This document shows, one piece after another, positions 1-8,860 of a DNA stretch of 19,425 nt. The position numbers and the translations under genes are program-made. Location of the stretch: contig PJAB01000885.1 in NCBI GenBank assembly GCA_002887195.1, positions 1-19,425 on the forward strand, written 5' to 3'. The stretch is from Chrysochromulina parva. Its lineage: Eukaryota; Haptophyta; Prymnesiales; Chrysochromulinaceae. Numbering within the stretch: the stretch's first letter is position 1; each line of letters opens with the position of its first letter. Below the pieces are notes generated by a model. That model saw nothing but the letters and a program-made list of their open reading frames with translations. It was not told where the DNA came from and searched no databases.

Positions 1-240
1 GTGAGCGGGGGGGTCAGGCGAGCCGGCCAGCCCAGGTGAGCCACGTGAGCCACGTGAGCGGGGGGTTCAGGCGAGCCGGCCGGCCCCAGGTGAGCCACGT
101 GAGCCACGTGAGCGGGGGGGGCAGGCGAGCCGGCCGGCCCCAGGTGAGCCACGTGAGCCACGTGAGCGGGGGGGTCAGGCGAGCCGGCCGGCCCCAGGTG
201 AGCCACGTGAGCCACGTGAGCGGGGGGGCAGGCGAGCCGC
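1..240. repeat. 54-bp tandem repeat array, about 4.4 copies
   Basis: The segment CCCAGGTGAGCC recurs at 31, 85, 139 and 193, an exact 54-bp period, and the array probably continues left of the window. Each unit holds two CACGTG hexamers 9 bp apart (42 and 51, then every 54 bp), a G-run, and a GCCGGCCGGCC-like palindrome. Copies differ only by a few substitutions and by G-run length. Because 54 is a multiple of three, the array is open in frame on the plus strand as an 18-residue repeat (MSHVSHVSGG...), but that looks like a by-product. Each unit also carries CAG|GTGAG, a perfect 5' splice-site consensus. It is a minisatellite; a regulatory role is only conjecture. Confidence 0.95.
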
Positions 241-253
241 CGCGCCCACGTGT

Positions 254-1183
254 CTAGGCGCGCGTCAAAGTGGACCATGTCTCAGAAGCGGCGGTTTTGT
301 CAACGCATCGGAAGCACAAGAGCCACGTGGACAATGACAGCCTTGAAGGACGCAAGCGCTCATGGGAAGCGCACTGGACGAAGTCAGAAACGGCGCCGGC
401 GGCGTCAGCAGGCCTCGCCGCGATGAGCGATGCGGACTCCACGAAGACTTCGTGGAGCAACAAATTGTGCTTCCACAGGATCTCGCCCACTTCCTCAACC
501 TCGTCCGGGATCCCATCACCATCTTCGTCCTCGATACCATCGTCGTCGCCGTCGTCGTTTTGCATGATGATCTTGACGAGCCCCATGTCCATCGTCCGCT
601 TCCAATCCATTGCAAAGCGCTTCGCGCGGATGGCCTCCGTGTCAAAGTAATCGCCGCTCTCTGCCCACTCCAGCCGTGGCTCCCAAATGTTCTTAAGAGG
701 GCGCGGCGCATGCGAACGACGCGGATGGGAGGCTTCACCTCCAGTCGTCTCTCTAGTTCTACCGTCGTCTGCTGGGGGCGTTGGCGGTATGTATCGATTG
801 CGGCGCACATTGTTGAGCGAGTGCTGGAAGCGCACGTCGGTGACACTCGTGCTGAGCTGCCAGTCACCGTGGTTCCACCCATTGGTCGCATGCGCAAGCC
901 GCTTTGAGCTCGCCGTGTAGGTGCGGTGCCTCGCATCCCATCGGCTGGCCGCCATCGCAGCTAACGTGTCAGGCGCCTCGTCCTGCAACGGGCGTGGCTT
1001 CATCAATGGGAGCGCGCGTGCCTTCATCAGCCGACGCTGCCACACATTCCCAGGTGCGCCGCTGAACCCAAAGTCGCTCCCGTCGGCTCCGCTCCCGCTG
1101 CCCCTACCACTCGCGCCCAAAAGTGACGTCTGCGTGTTTGACCGATGGGCGCTTGGCTCGCGCAGCCTGGACCTCGTGGGCAT
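254..1183 (-). CDS. Displaced N-terminal half of a protist EF-hand-like protein (probably broken gene)
   Basis: A long open frame on the minus strand, readable from beyond 1183 to a stop at 254. The best-supported part runs from about 1048 down to 375. It contains FDTEAIRAKRFAMDW, then an acidic calcium-loop-like DEDGDGIPDEVEEV, then LWKHNLLLHEVF. From memory, these blocks occur in this order in large protist proteins of unknown function, followed directly by an NAFSKF-DC block. Here that block lies on the opposite strand, starting at 1182. A candidate 5' splice site (CA|GTGCGC, intron G at 374) ends the conserved part. Residues after it, down to 257, look like read-through intron. The true start is uncertain: the ATG at 1183 is convenient but not conserved. 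Function unknown. It may be a dead fragment. Confidence 0.5.
   Translation of the reverse strand: MPTRSRLREPSAHRSNTQTSLLGASGRGSGSGADGSDFGFSGAPGNVWQRRLMKARALPLMKPRPLQDEAPDTLAAMAASRWDARHRTYTASSKRLAHATNGWNHGDWQLSTSVTDVRFQHSLNNVRRNRYIPPTPPADDGRTRETTGGEASHPRRSHAPRPLKNIWEPRLEWAESGDYFDTEAIRAKRFAMDWKRTMDMGLVKIIMQNDDGDDDGIEDEDGDGIPDEVEEVGEILWKHNLLLHEVFVESASLIAARPADAAGAVSDFVQCASHERLRPSRLSLSTWLLCFRCVDKTAASETWSTLTRA
373..374 (-). other. Candidate orphan 5' splice site
   Basis: On the minus strand the reading frame ...GAC TTC GTC CA is followed by GTGCGC, the same donor form used by the APC11 introns in this window. It leaves the exon in phase 2. No matching acceptor is seen further along the minus strand before the repeat array. 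The phase does match the acceptor at 1164-1165 on the plus strand. Confidence 0.4.
1164..1165 (+). other. Candidate orphan 3' splice site
   Basis: GGCTCGCGCAG precedes CCTGGACCTCGTGGGC and the ATG at 1182. An exon starting at 1166 begins on the third codon base of the frame used by the downstream CDS (phase 2). No plus-strand exon with the conserved upstream domain exists to its left; that domain is on the minus strand. Confidence 0.4.
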
Positions 1184-2120
1184 GAACGCCTTCTCCAAAT
1201 TTGTGGTAGACTGCGCGCTCTTCGACAAGACCTCCAACTTATGCCAGCTGTCGCACTTCGATCAGATGTTCCTTCGTGCCGATGCTCTGGGCAAGAAGCA
1301 GGAGCGGCTGCGGGCCGAACGTGAAGGGAGCAACTCGTCCGTGATCAGAAAGCGCCCAGTTACAGATCAAGAGCACACACTCAGCGTGAGCGAATTCTTC
1401 GTTTGCATCGTCCTGATCGCGATCAATAAGTACGTGCTGACCGACAAGGTAAGAGAAAGAATCGAAGATGTTTCGTGTGCTGTCGAGAGGCTGCTCGCAG
1501 TCGACGTGGAGTCGCGTTACATCTCGGTGTCGCGTGATGCGGATGTATTCCGTCGCTGTCATTGCTACCAGGAGAGTTCGTGTGCTGTGCTATGCCGGCG
1601 CGAGGCTGAGCTGCGGGTCATCTTTGATTTCATGGCTTGCTTTGGCTCGAAAGGGAAGCTCGTGCACGACAAGGTGCCCACCATCACGTTGCTCGAGTGG
1701 CTCTCGAGCCTCAAGCACCTCAACTTCATCGGGCCCGACGTTTCCGAACGAGACTCGCTCCGCTGCTTTAGCTGGAGCCGAATGGTCGTCGAGGACTCCC
1801 AAACACCCAATGGACACTTCAAGAATACGGTCCTGCCCTTTGAAGGCTTCATGGAGGCCGTGTGCCGCGTCGCCGCGCAAAAGGCGCTGCCCACCAAGGA
1901 GGAGCTGAACGCGCCTGAGGAGTGCGGTCAGTGGATGGTAGAGCTGCGGACTACACGCGCCACGGATTATGACGAGATGCTGATGCAACGTGCCACCGAG
2001 TGGGGCTCACCGCCGCCCGCCGACTACCCGCACACCCTTGAGTGCACCATTGTGCTGCTCGCCTTCGAGGTTCGCGACAGCAAAAGGCAAACTCGGCCGC
2101 AGGTACTGCTTAGTAGATAG
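1182..2120 (+). CDS. C-terminal half of a protist EF-hand-like protein of unknown function
   Basis: A 312-residue open frame from the ATG at 1182. Blocks in order: NAFSKFVVDC (residues 2-11); LSVSEFFVCIVLIAINKY (about 67-84); FRRCHCYQE (123-131); LLEWLSSLKHL (170-180); FSWSRM (196-201); LPFEGFMEAVCRVA (218-231), followed by KALPTKEEL. The paired F-x-x-F-x-x-C/EF-type helices resemble degenerate EF-hand domains repeated in long proteins of algae, oomycetes and dinoflagellates whose role is unknown. Those proteins normally begin with the FDT...DW and calcium-loop region seen here on the minus strand at 375-1048. The frame is also open upstream to 921, but that part is antisense to the other half and not conserved. 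A GT at 2104 (CAG|GTACTG) could open an intron, so the last residues are uncertain. Confidence 0.6.
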   Translation: MNAFSKFVVDCALFDKTSNLCQLSHFDQMFLRADALGKKQERLRAEREGSNSSVIRKRPVTDQEHTLSVSEFFVCIVLIAINKYVLTDKVRERIEDVSCAVERLLAVDVESRYISVSRDADVFRRCHCYQESSCAVLCRREAELRVIFDFMACFGSKGKLVHDKVPTITLLEWLSSLKHLNFIGPDVSERDSLRCFSWSRMVVEDSQTPNGHFKNTVLPFEGFMEAVCRVAAQKALPTKEELNAPEECGQWMVELRTTRATDYDEMLMQRATEWGSPPPADYPHTLECTIVLLAFEVRDSKRQTRPQVLLSR

Positions 2121-2508
2121 TACACAGGGCTCAGCGGCCCGGCCGCCGCGCGGGGGTGTTGAGCCTTGGACTACTTGGAGGCTCTTCCTACCGGGGCGGG
2201 GGCTGCACGGTTCGGTTTCGTCCGGCTGGGCTACGGGAATTCCAGGGAAAGTTTGCTTCTGGTGACCTCCATGGACCGAGACCTAGTTGTACACCCGCAC
2301 GCCACCCTAGGGCCTGACTTTTGCAAACCCGAACGAGATGGGCGGGCTTTCGCATACACAGGACGCGTCACACTTACCCCAGCACGCCGAGGCGAGGGGG
2401 GTCACCGGCGTGCGTGAGACACCATACGGTCTGCACACTGCAGTCTGTTGCACATCCTAACCGAACGTCTTTATGTTCAATGTTGTATGTCGACGTTGTA
2501 ACGCGGTC
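2121..2508. other. Intergenic region between convergent genes
   Basis: 388 bp between the plus-strand CDS ending at 2120 and the minus-strand aminotransferase stop at 2509. No convincing gene, RNA or repeat is seen. A minus-strand CATAAA at 2475-2470, about 35 nt past the aminotransferase stop, is a possible variant polyadenylation signal, but this is weak. Confidence 0.5.
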
Positions 2509-5500
2509 CTACATGCGATAAGCTGCCCCCCAGCCTGCTGTTGTTGGGCTACCCCGCGGGTTGGTCCAGGCGATCCAGCCCGGTCCGGGCGACCCCTGCT
2601 CCCAGCCAGGCTGCTGCACGGCCATCGACGTTGTGCGCAGGCTCGCCAGGCTCGCCAGGCTCGCCTCTCCCGCCGCCTTCTCGTCCTTCATGTCAGCAAC
2701 CATAGCCCTATCAGCTTTGCCCCTCCCAACAGCTTGCAGCTTCGCGGCCGCCTCCTGCTGTGCACTCGCATGAGCCGACGCCATCTCGTCATCATCATCG
2801 CCGTCATCGCCGCCAAGCGGCTCGACTGCTTGATTGAGCATGAGCGGCGAGTTGCGGGTGGGTGTACTGGACTGCACACCCAGCCAAGGCATGAGCCAGC
2901 ACGCGAGCACGACGCCAAAGGCCTCGCGGCGCAGCAGGTCCGCCACGTACTTGAGCGCGGCACTCACGCGCGCGATCGACTCGTCAGTCGCAACGGCGGG
3001 TAGCTCGACCATCAGCGTGGCCGGGTCGACACCACTCGGCCGGGATCGCATACTGTGCGCACGTAGTAGGTAGACATGCAAGAGCAGCGCTGCGGGCGGT
3101 GCGCGCTCGCCGAGCGCACCGCCGACGACGGCGGTCTCGATGCCCTCTGCCGCGACGACGCGCAGCTTGGCCATGGCCGCCGTCGAGAAGGTCACACCTA
3201 GGAGCAGCCCGCGCCCGCGCACGGCACGCACTGCGGGGTTTCCCTTGAGCGCCCCCCGCACAGCCCTCTCGAAGCGCTCTGCCGCGAGCCTCACGTCGGC
3301 GGCTGTGCGCTGGAGCTCCGCGAGCACGGCGAGGCCCATGTGGCTGCCCAGGTTGTCGTTGGCCATCGTGGAGGTGCTCGGGAAGGCGCGCACCGCCGCG
3401 AAGGCGTCCGTGTCGTACATGACCGCCGCCACAGACGCGTACCCCGCGCCGAGCGCCTCACCCACTGTCACCACGTGCGCGTGCAGCCCGAGAGCGAAAC
3501 CACAGAGGAGCGGGCCACAGCGGCCGAGCGCCGCGCGCGTCTCGTCGCTGATGATGGGCACGCCGTACGCGTCGCACGCGGCCTGCAATGCCGTGGCCAC
3601 GGAGGGCGTGAGGCAAGCGCCCGTCTGACCACTCACCGGCTCAATGAGCAACGCCGCGACCGCGCAGCGCCGGCGCGCCGGTGGTGCGCGTGTGCGCGTG
3701 TAGAGCGGGGATGGCGAGAACGAGCTGCTCGAGACGGCGCCCTCTTCCGCCTCCGCAACGCCCGCTCCCGCTGCCCAAGAGGGCGTCGTGAAGTGCTCGA
3801 GGAGCCATGGCAGTGCCTCGACGTCCTCGTACACGCTCGCCGGCAGCACATGCACGTGGACCGAGCCCGTTGGCAGCCCTCGAAGCAGCCAGCTCTGCCC
3901 GTGCTCTGCCCCTTCGACCACGAGCACCACCGGAACCAGCGGCTCCTCGGTGCCGAAGGGCGCGGTGGCGGCGGGCGCCGCTGCCGCCACCGGGCTCGAG
4001 CTTGCCGTGGGCCCATGCAACACGCCGTCCTCCTCGGCAAGGCGTGCGTTGGGGTTCAGCCCATCTTTAGCACGACTCGGGTTCGAAATCGAGCTCGACG
4101 CGGCACTCGGCGCTGCGCTTGGCGCGGTCGGCGGTGCGGAGGAGCTCGTCTCTTCGAGCTCGGAGCGGAGATGCGCGATCTCCGAGTGGAGGCGCCCCAG
4201 GTGCGTCTCGCTCGCCGCCGTGCTCGCCACCTCTCCCCTCCAAACCTCGTGGTCTTCCCTCAGCTTCTCTGCGGCCGCGCGCGCGGATTCAAGAGACGCC
4301 ACCTCGGCCTCGGCAGCCACTATGGCAGCCCTCGCCCTCGCCAAAGCTGCGTCCCCTTCACATTCTGCCGCGCTGCGCATCTCCGGCGGTTGGTTCCTGC
4401 ACAGTTCCGAATCGGAGGTCGCGAGCACGTCCGCATGCTCGAGCGCCAGATGGTCGAGGTCGAGAGCGCGCAAGCTCGCGATGCGTTGCAAGGCGCCGAC
4501 AGTGCTGGCGCCAAAGAGCTCGGTGCGTGGCACCTCCGCCGCCAGCAGCAGCGCCCGGATCTGACCGTAGCTCAAGAAGGTCTTGGGGTCAGTGGGGCTC
4601 CATGGCGGCTTGATTTGGGCCGCTGCCAGCGCTGCTTCGCTCTCAGCCGCCGCCGCCGACTCCTCCTCCTCCCTTGCGGCCGCCCGCTGCTTAAACCAGG
4701 CCATTGGCCTCAGAGGGAGAGGGGGCTCGGCCGCCGTCAGCGCCGGCGCCGCTGCCAAAGCTCCACACAGCTGCCACCGAATGAGGCACAGCCGAATGGC
4801 CGCCTCGTTTGCGTCGACCGCGCTGTGCATCAGGCGCGCGGTCCATCGGCGTGGTTCGACCGGTAGGCTGCCTGCTTCAGACGAGGCAGCGGCGAGCGGT
4901 GTGCCATCGGGCGTTCGCGGCATTTCGGCCGCCTCGGCTTCGGCCGCGGCGGCGACGAGCTCAAGCTCTCGCACGAGCGCCTTCGCGGCCGGTTTCATGA
5001 AGAGGAGTCCAAAGGGCATCGCGGGTGCACGAGATTCGACAAAGGTGTGCAGTGCCTGCAAGGCCACCGGGTGATGATGCCCGAGCACCGAAGTCGAACG
5101 GTCCGCACAGCAGTCGACCACCCATGCAGACGCATCTCGCGGATGGAAGCGTATGATCTTCTCGTGGATGGAAACAGACCACTGGTCATTCACGGGGGCG
5201 GAGAGCAGCAGCGGGGCCTCCAGGCGATGCGATGGTGACGCCTCCATCATCAGGAGCTCCGCGGCGGCGCGTGCATAGGCGGACAGGAGGCCCCGTGCCT
5301 CGAGCAGCCGCCTGTGGGTCACCTCCACCTCGCGCCACCGGTCGAGCCGCGCGGGGCGCGCGCCGTCCACGTTGAGACTCAAATCTGACGCGACCGTTGG
5401 TGGCCACGGCGCACGCGCGTCGGGTGGACCGCCATTCGGCAGCGCGTCGAGAAGGTTCATAGCGCAGCGCGGGCTGCGGTCGCCCGTCACCGGCCTGCCA

Positions 5501-6138
5501 ACGCCCCCCAGCCTTGACGGAATGGCCGCCGCCGCCGCCGCCGCCGCCGCGCGCGCGCCACCGGCACGTCTCGCGCGCCTGCGCAGCCGCCACTGGCCGA
5601 GAGCGGCAGCCAGCGCGAGCAGCCATCGTATGGGCGCCAGGACGGCGTTTAGGCGCTCGGCGACGAGGGCGGCCGCATGCAGCGCGTCGAAGAGTTGACG
5701 CAGCTCGTCGTTGGTTACGTGTAACGGCAACTCGGCGTGGAAGCGCCGTGGTGAGCGCAAAGGCCGCGGCAGCAGCAGCACGCCCGCCCGGTGCCACAGG
5801 AACAGCCAGCAGAGTGCGCACACGAAGGCCGCGAGCCCATCGGACTCAAGGGTGGCCACGGCCCGCAGCTCGAGCTCGTAAGAGAATCCACGTCCACGAA
5901 CCGGTAACAACCACGCTGCCGCAGCCGCCCCATGGAGTTCCATGATCGCCGCCACCTCTGCTGCGCGCGCCAACGTGCGGCGCGGGTCGACGGTGCGTAA
6001 GCATGCAAGTGCCAAGCTCGAACAGAGAGCGCAAGGCTCGACTGGCCGCGGCACGACAAAGTCGTGGCGCAGATGCGGCGCGTACTCGGGCGCGGGCATG
6101 CGGTCAGCCGTCGCCTTCCCCTTGCCATCGGCCTGCAG

Positions 6139-6190
<52 letters not shown>

Positions 6191-7851
6191 CAGTCGCCGC
6201 TGTCGGCTGACGGCACGGGCTCCCGCGTACCCAATTGGGCGAAGGCGGCGAGGTGTAGATCAGCCTTCTGGAAGGCGGCGGCCGAGGCGGCCGCGACACG
6301 CTGAGCGACGGCCTCGGGCATTGGAGGCACGCTCTCTACGGGTAGCAGTGAGCGGCTGCAGAGCACCACCGCGTGCTTGCAGAGGGCCGCCGAGAGCCCC
6401 TTGCCCAGCACGACGATGTCAGGGCGGATGAGTTTCGTCAGCTCGGAAGAAGAAGAGGCCTCTTCTTCTTCCGCAAGACCACCCTCGTCTGCGTCGGACG
6501 GATCGAGCGATGCAGCGGCGGCGGATCGAGAGGGCCGCCGCCGACGCGGCGGTGGCGTCGGCGGTGCGGCGTCGGCCGCCCCGATCGACGACGGCGCCGG
6601 CGAATTGGCCGTTGACGGGAGGGCGGCATCACTGGCCTCGCGTGCCTTGCGAGCGATGGCCTCGATGCCTAGAAAATGTCCCGTACGGAAGACGCCACTC
6701 CAGATCTCGTCGGCTATGATGGGCACTCCGCGCGCAGTCGCGGCCGCGCACAGCGCCTGCGCCGTGCATGCGCTGAGAGACGAGAACTTGGCGAAATGCT
6801 GCTCGGCCTCGAGCACGATCGCGACGCATGACGCGGTGCCGCGGTCGTGCGGAGCGAACGCGGCCTCGATCTCGCGTGCGGAGGCGTTGGGCGTTAGGTA
6901 GCGTGCATCGAACTCGCACAGCGTGGTCGCCTGAGGGTGCGCGCGGAAGACGGCCGACGATGAAAAGGCGGCACGCGTCGCGTTGCCGTGAAATGAGCCG
7001 TTAAGCACGATCAGCATTAGTGGTGTCATCGGCGGCGGCATCGGCGGCGGCGTGGTGGCGGAAGCGGTGGCAGACTGAGCTGAGATGGAGGCGACGGCCG
7101 TCGCGCCTTGCGCGCTGCTTAGTAGCGCGCCGCCCGGCCGAGGCGACATGAGAGCGAGAGACAACGCCAAGTCAATGGCCTCCGCGCCCGTGCGAAGGCC
7201 GAGCACGCACTCGTAATCCGGCAGTGGGTTGTCCAAGCCTGCAGCGCCGTCGCTCAGCACAGGCGCCGCAAGCCGAAGCAGCAGAGAGCGCAGCTCGTCC
7301 TCGGCAGCGAGACGTGCAAGCGGCAGCCGCAGTGGCGCACCGGCTTCGACAAGCGCACCGAGTGCCTCGAGGGCAGCCGGCGGGTAATGGCCAAAGATGG
7401 CGCAGCCAGCATTCTGGTTGAAGTCCAGGACGCGGCGCTCGGTGGAGCCGAATGCTGGATGGTAGATGAGTTGCGAGCCCTTGGCCGACCGGAATGCTGG
7501 CAGCACCCAGTGCAGCGGAGATTTCCGCTCGAATGAGCGTGTCGCTGCGCCAAAGGATTGCGCGGGCCGCTGAGCCTTCTTCCAGCGGCGGAACGCCACG
7601 ACAGTGAGGAGTGCCACGAGCAGCAGCGGCCACAAGGTGGTCCATGCAGAGTTAGGCTCTTCTGACATACGGTCTGCGTAAGCTTGCGGTTTGGTGCGCT
7701 TTGTGGGTCGCAACTGTGTCCGCTGGCCGGTCGCAGCTGCGTCGGCCTGTGCGTCTGCCCAGACCTGTCGCGCTGCCTCTATCGACGAGAGAACCTTTTT
7801 CACCAGCACCATCATAAACACAAAACATCGCGCGGGAATCCGCACATTCAA
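2509..7851 (-). CDS. Membrane-anchored tandem class III aminotransferase; second domain lacks the PLP lysine
   Basis: 1780 residues from the ATG at 7851; the ATG at 7668 (residue 62), just before the membrane segment at about 70-87, is an equally good start. Domain 1 (about 115-755) has HGN (288-290), ADEIWSGVFRTG (380-391), the PLP-lysine motif VLGKGLSAA (K484) and RGRG (652-655). It also carries an Ala/Ser/Arg-rich insert (about 400-470) and 17 glycines (555-571). Domain 2 (about 885-1640) has GHHHP (924-928), EPVSGQTG (1404-1411), SDETRAALGRCG (1435-1446) and RGRG (1545-1548), but GEALGAG with E1465 where Lys is expected. A coiled-coil insert lies at about 1160-1236. Near the C terminus AAAKLQAVGRGKADR (1701-1715) resembles a calmodulin-binding IQ motif. 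Class III enzymes transfer amino groups as homodimers, so one chain here could fold as a pseudo-dimer. Substrate unknown; localisation probably membrane. Confidence 0.8.
6139..6189 (+). repeat. GCC trinucleotide run encoding 17 glycines
   Basis: Seventeen near-perfect GCC triplets (one ACC interruption), read on the minus strand as GGC/GGT. They lie between the lysine motif and the small-domain part of aminotransferase domain 1. Such runs are prone to slippage, and the length may vary between strains or be miscounted in assembly. Confidence 0.95.
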
Positions 7852-8023
7852 GTTTGCAACATGTTAACGTGTAAGAAAGTCTTACTTGTTAGAAAGTCTT
7901 CACACCCGACAAAGTTGCTCCTTTTTAGGGAGTGGGTCCAAGGCGCAGGGCGGTCTTCAGCGATCGAACAGGCGCCAAAGCCGGCCACGCCTCCGTCCAT
8001 AGCGACAGAGGCCCTCGTGCCGT

Positions 8024-8075
8024 CCGTATCTCAAATGCAGTCCTGGGGTTCACCAGCGCGCCGTATCTCAAATGC
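8024..8075. repeat. Two 15-bp direct repeats, 37 bp apart
   Basis: CCGTATCTCAAATGC occurs exactly at 8024-8038 and 8061-8075. The first copy holds the proposed ATG of the small membrane protein at 8035. The second has the same AAATG context in another frame. A local duplication or a repeated promoter/leader element are both possible. Confidence 0.85.
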
Positions 8076-8511
8076 GGACGAGGAAATGAGCCTGCTTCCC
8101 AGAGAGGAGCAACCACGGGGTGGCAATCGGAGGCTTGCTCGATATCGAGCAATGCAAACTGCTGTGCCATGCGCACTTGTGGCGGGCATGCTGATGGCGA
8201 TTATCTTCACCGTGGGACACACGGGCACCATCGCGCGCCGTGCAGTCAGCCAACACAGCATATTCTCCGACACCGCGCTCTTTCTCTCCGACTCGGCGTT
8301 CGCCAGCAAACCTCCTCTGATGGCACCTGCAGCCTTCTCGACGATCAACTTGGTGCAGCTCAAAACGCCGTCTCACGCGCGGGAGCCGCATCGACTAAAG
8401 TCGCAGCAGCAACAGGAAGTGTCTGCTCTTTCGCCCGATAGTGCAGTCTATAGGCACGATGGCATTCATGAACGTAGGGAAGCGCAGCGCGCCAGAGTGG
8501 TTGATACTTAA
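8035..8511 (+). CDS. Putative small type II membrane protein, unknown function
   Basis: 158 residues from the ATG at 8035; an ATG at 8086 is an alternative, and the frame is also open upstream to 7684. The N-terminal tail has DEEMSLL (residues 15-21), which fits the acidic dileucine sorting signal [DE]xxxL[LI], then basic RRLARYR. One hydrophobic segment follows (about 43-61, VPCALVAGMLMAIIF) and then a Ser/Gln-rich part. A short basic cytosolic tail plus one membrane segment fits a type II Golgi/endosomal protein, and this may be only the first exon of a longer gene. No family recognised. It is divergent from the aminotransferase gene. Coding status is uncertain: only one hydrophobic block and a plausible tail support it. 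Confidence 0.35.
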   Translation: MQSWGSPARRISNADEEMSLLPREEQPRGGNRRLARYRAMQTAVPCALVAGMLMAIIFTVGHTGTIARRAVSQHSIFSDTALFLSDSAFASKPPLMAPAAFSTINLVQLKTPSHAREPHRLKSQQQQEVSALSPDSAVYRHDGIHERREAQRARVVDT

Positions 8512-8860
8512 AGTGCCACAGCATTCGATGTAGCTGAGCTTCTCATCAGAGGCTCTTCAGCCTGTTCATTTTAAAGATGGGGCTTTATACACTCTTCTGG
8601 TTCGTTCGTCGCGACTAGCGAGCCGGGCGCGGGGTAGCCGGGTACCGCGGTCCACGCCGCCCCGGGGAGCCTGGACGGTCGCCCCGGATACAGCATACAC
8701 GTGATGTCGTGTCACATGTCCGGGTACCCCGCATAGGGCCGGCTAATTATATAATGAGACCGTCGCATCGGGCTGTCTCGACACCGCTCACCCGCGCGCG
8801 CCGACGACATGAGAGCGACACCCGACAGAGGTCCTGCAGAGAGGCCGCGCCCCATGAAAC
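8512..8860. other. Intergenic region with an AT-rich palindrome
   Basis: About 350 bp between the small membrane protein and the 3' end of APC11. It holds ATTATATAAT, a perfect 10-bp palindrome at 8746-8755 in otherwise GC-rich DNA. CCGGGTACC occurs twice (8638-8646 and 8720-8728), and an imperfect inverted repeat lies around 8697-8719. The AT island could serve 3' end formation of APC11 or a TATA-like role; neither is shown. No gene seen. Confidence 0.5.

Noticed and set aside
1..240. CRISPR array
   Set aside because: Units are contiguous 54-bp copies with no unique spacers, and the genome is eukaryotic.
36..257. Open frame of 18-residue repeats across the tandem array
   Set aside because: It is open only because the 54-bp unit is a multiple of three and lacks stops; composition is repeat-driven and no domain is visible.
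1448..1500. Intron starting GTAAGAG and ending CTCGCAG inside the C-terminal half CDS
   Set aside because: The frame stays open, and the encoded VSCAVERLL resembles the conserved family block, so it is more likely coding.
3340..4866. 508-residue plus-strand open frame opposite the aminotransferase
   Set aside because: Extremely Arg/His-rich, without motifs; a shadow of the GC-rich minus-strand gene, whose frame holds recognisable aminotransferase motifs.
5761..5850. Extra transmembrane segment in aminotransferase domain 1 (residues about 672-695)
   Set aside because: This hydrophobic stretch falls where the small domain of class III enzymes has a buried strand-helix unit, so it is probably part of the fold.
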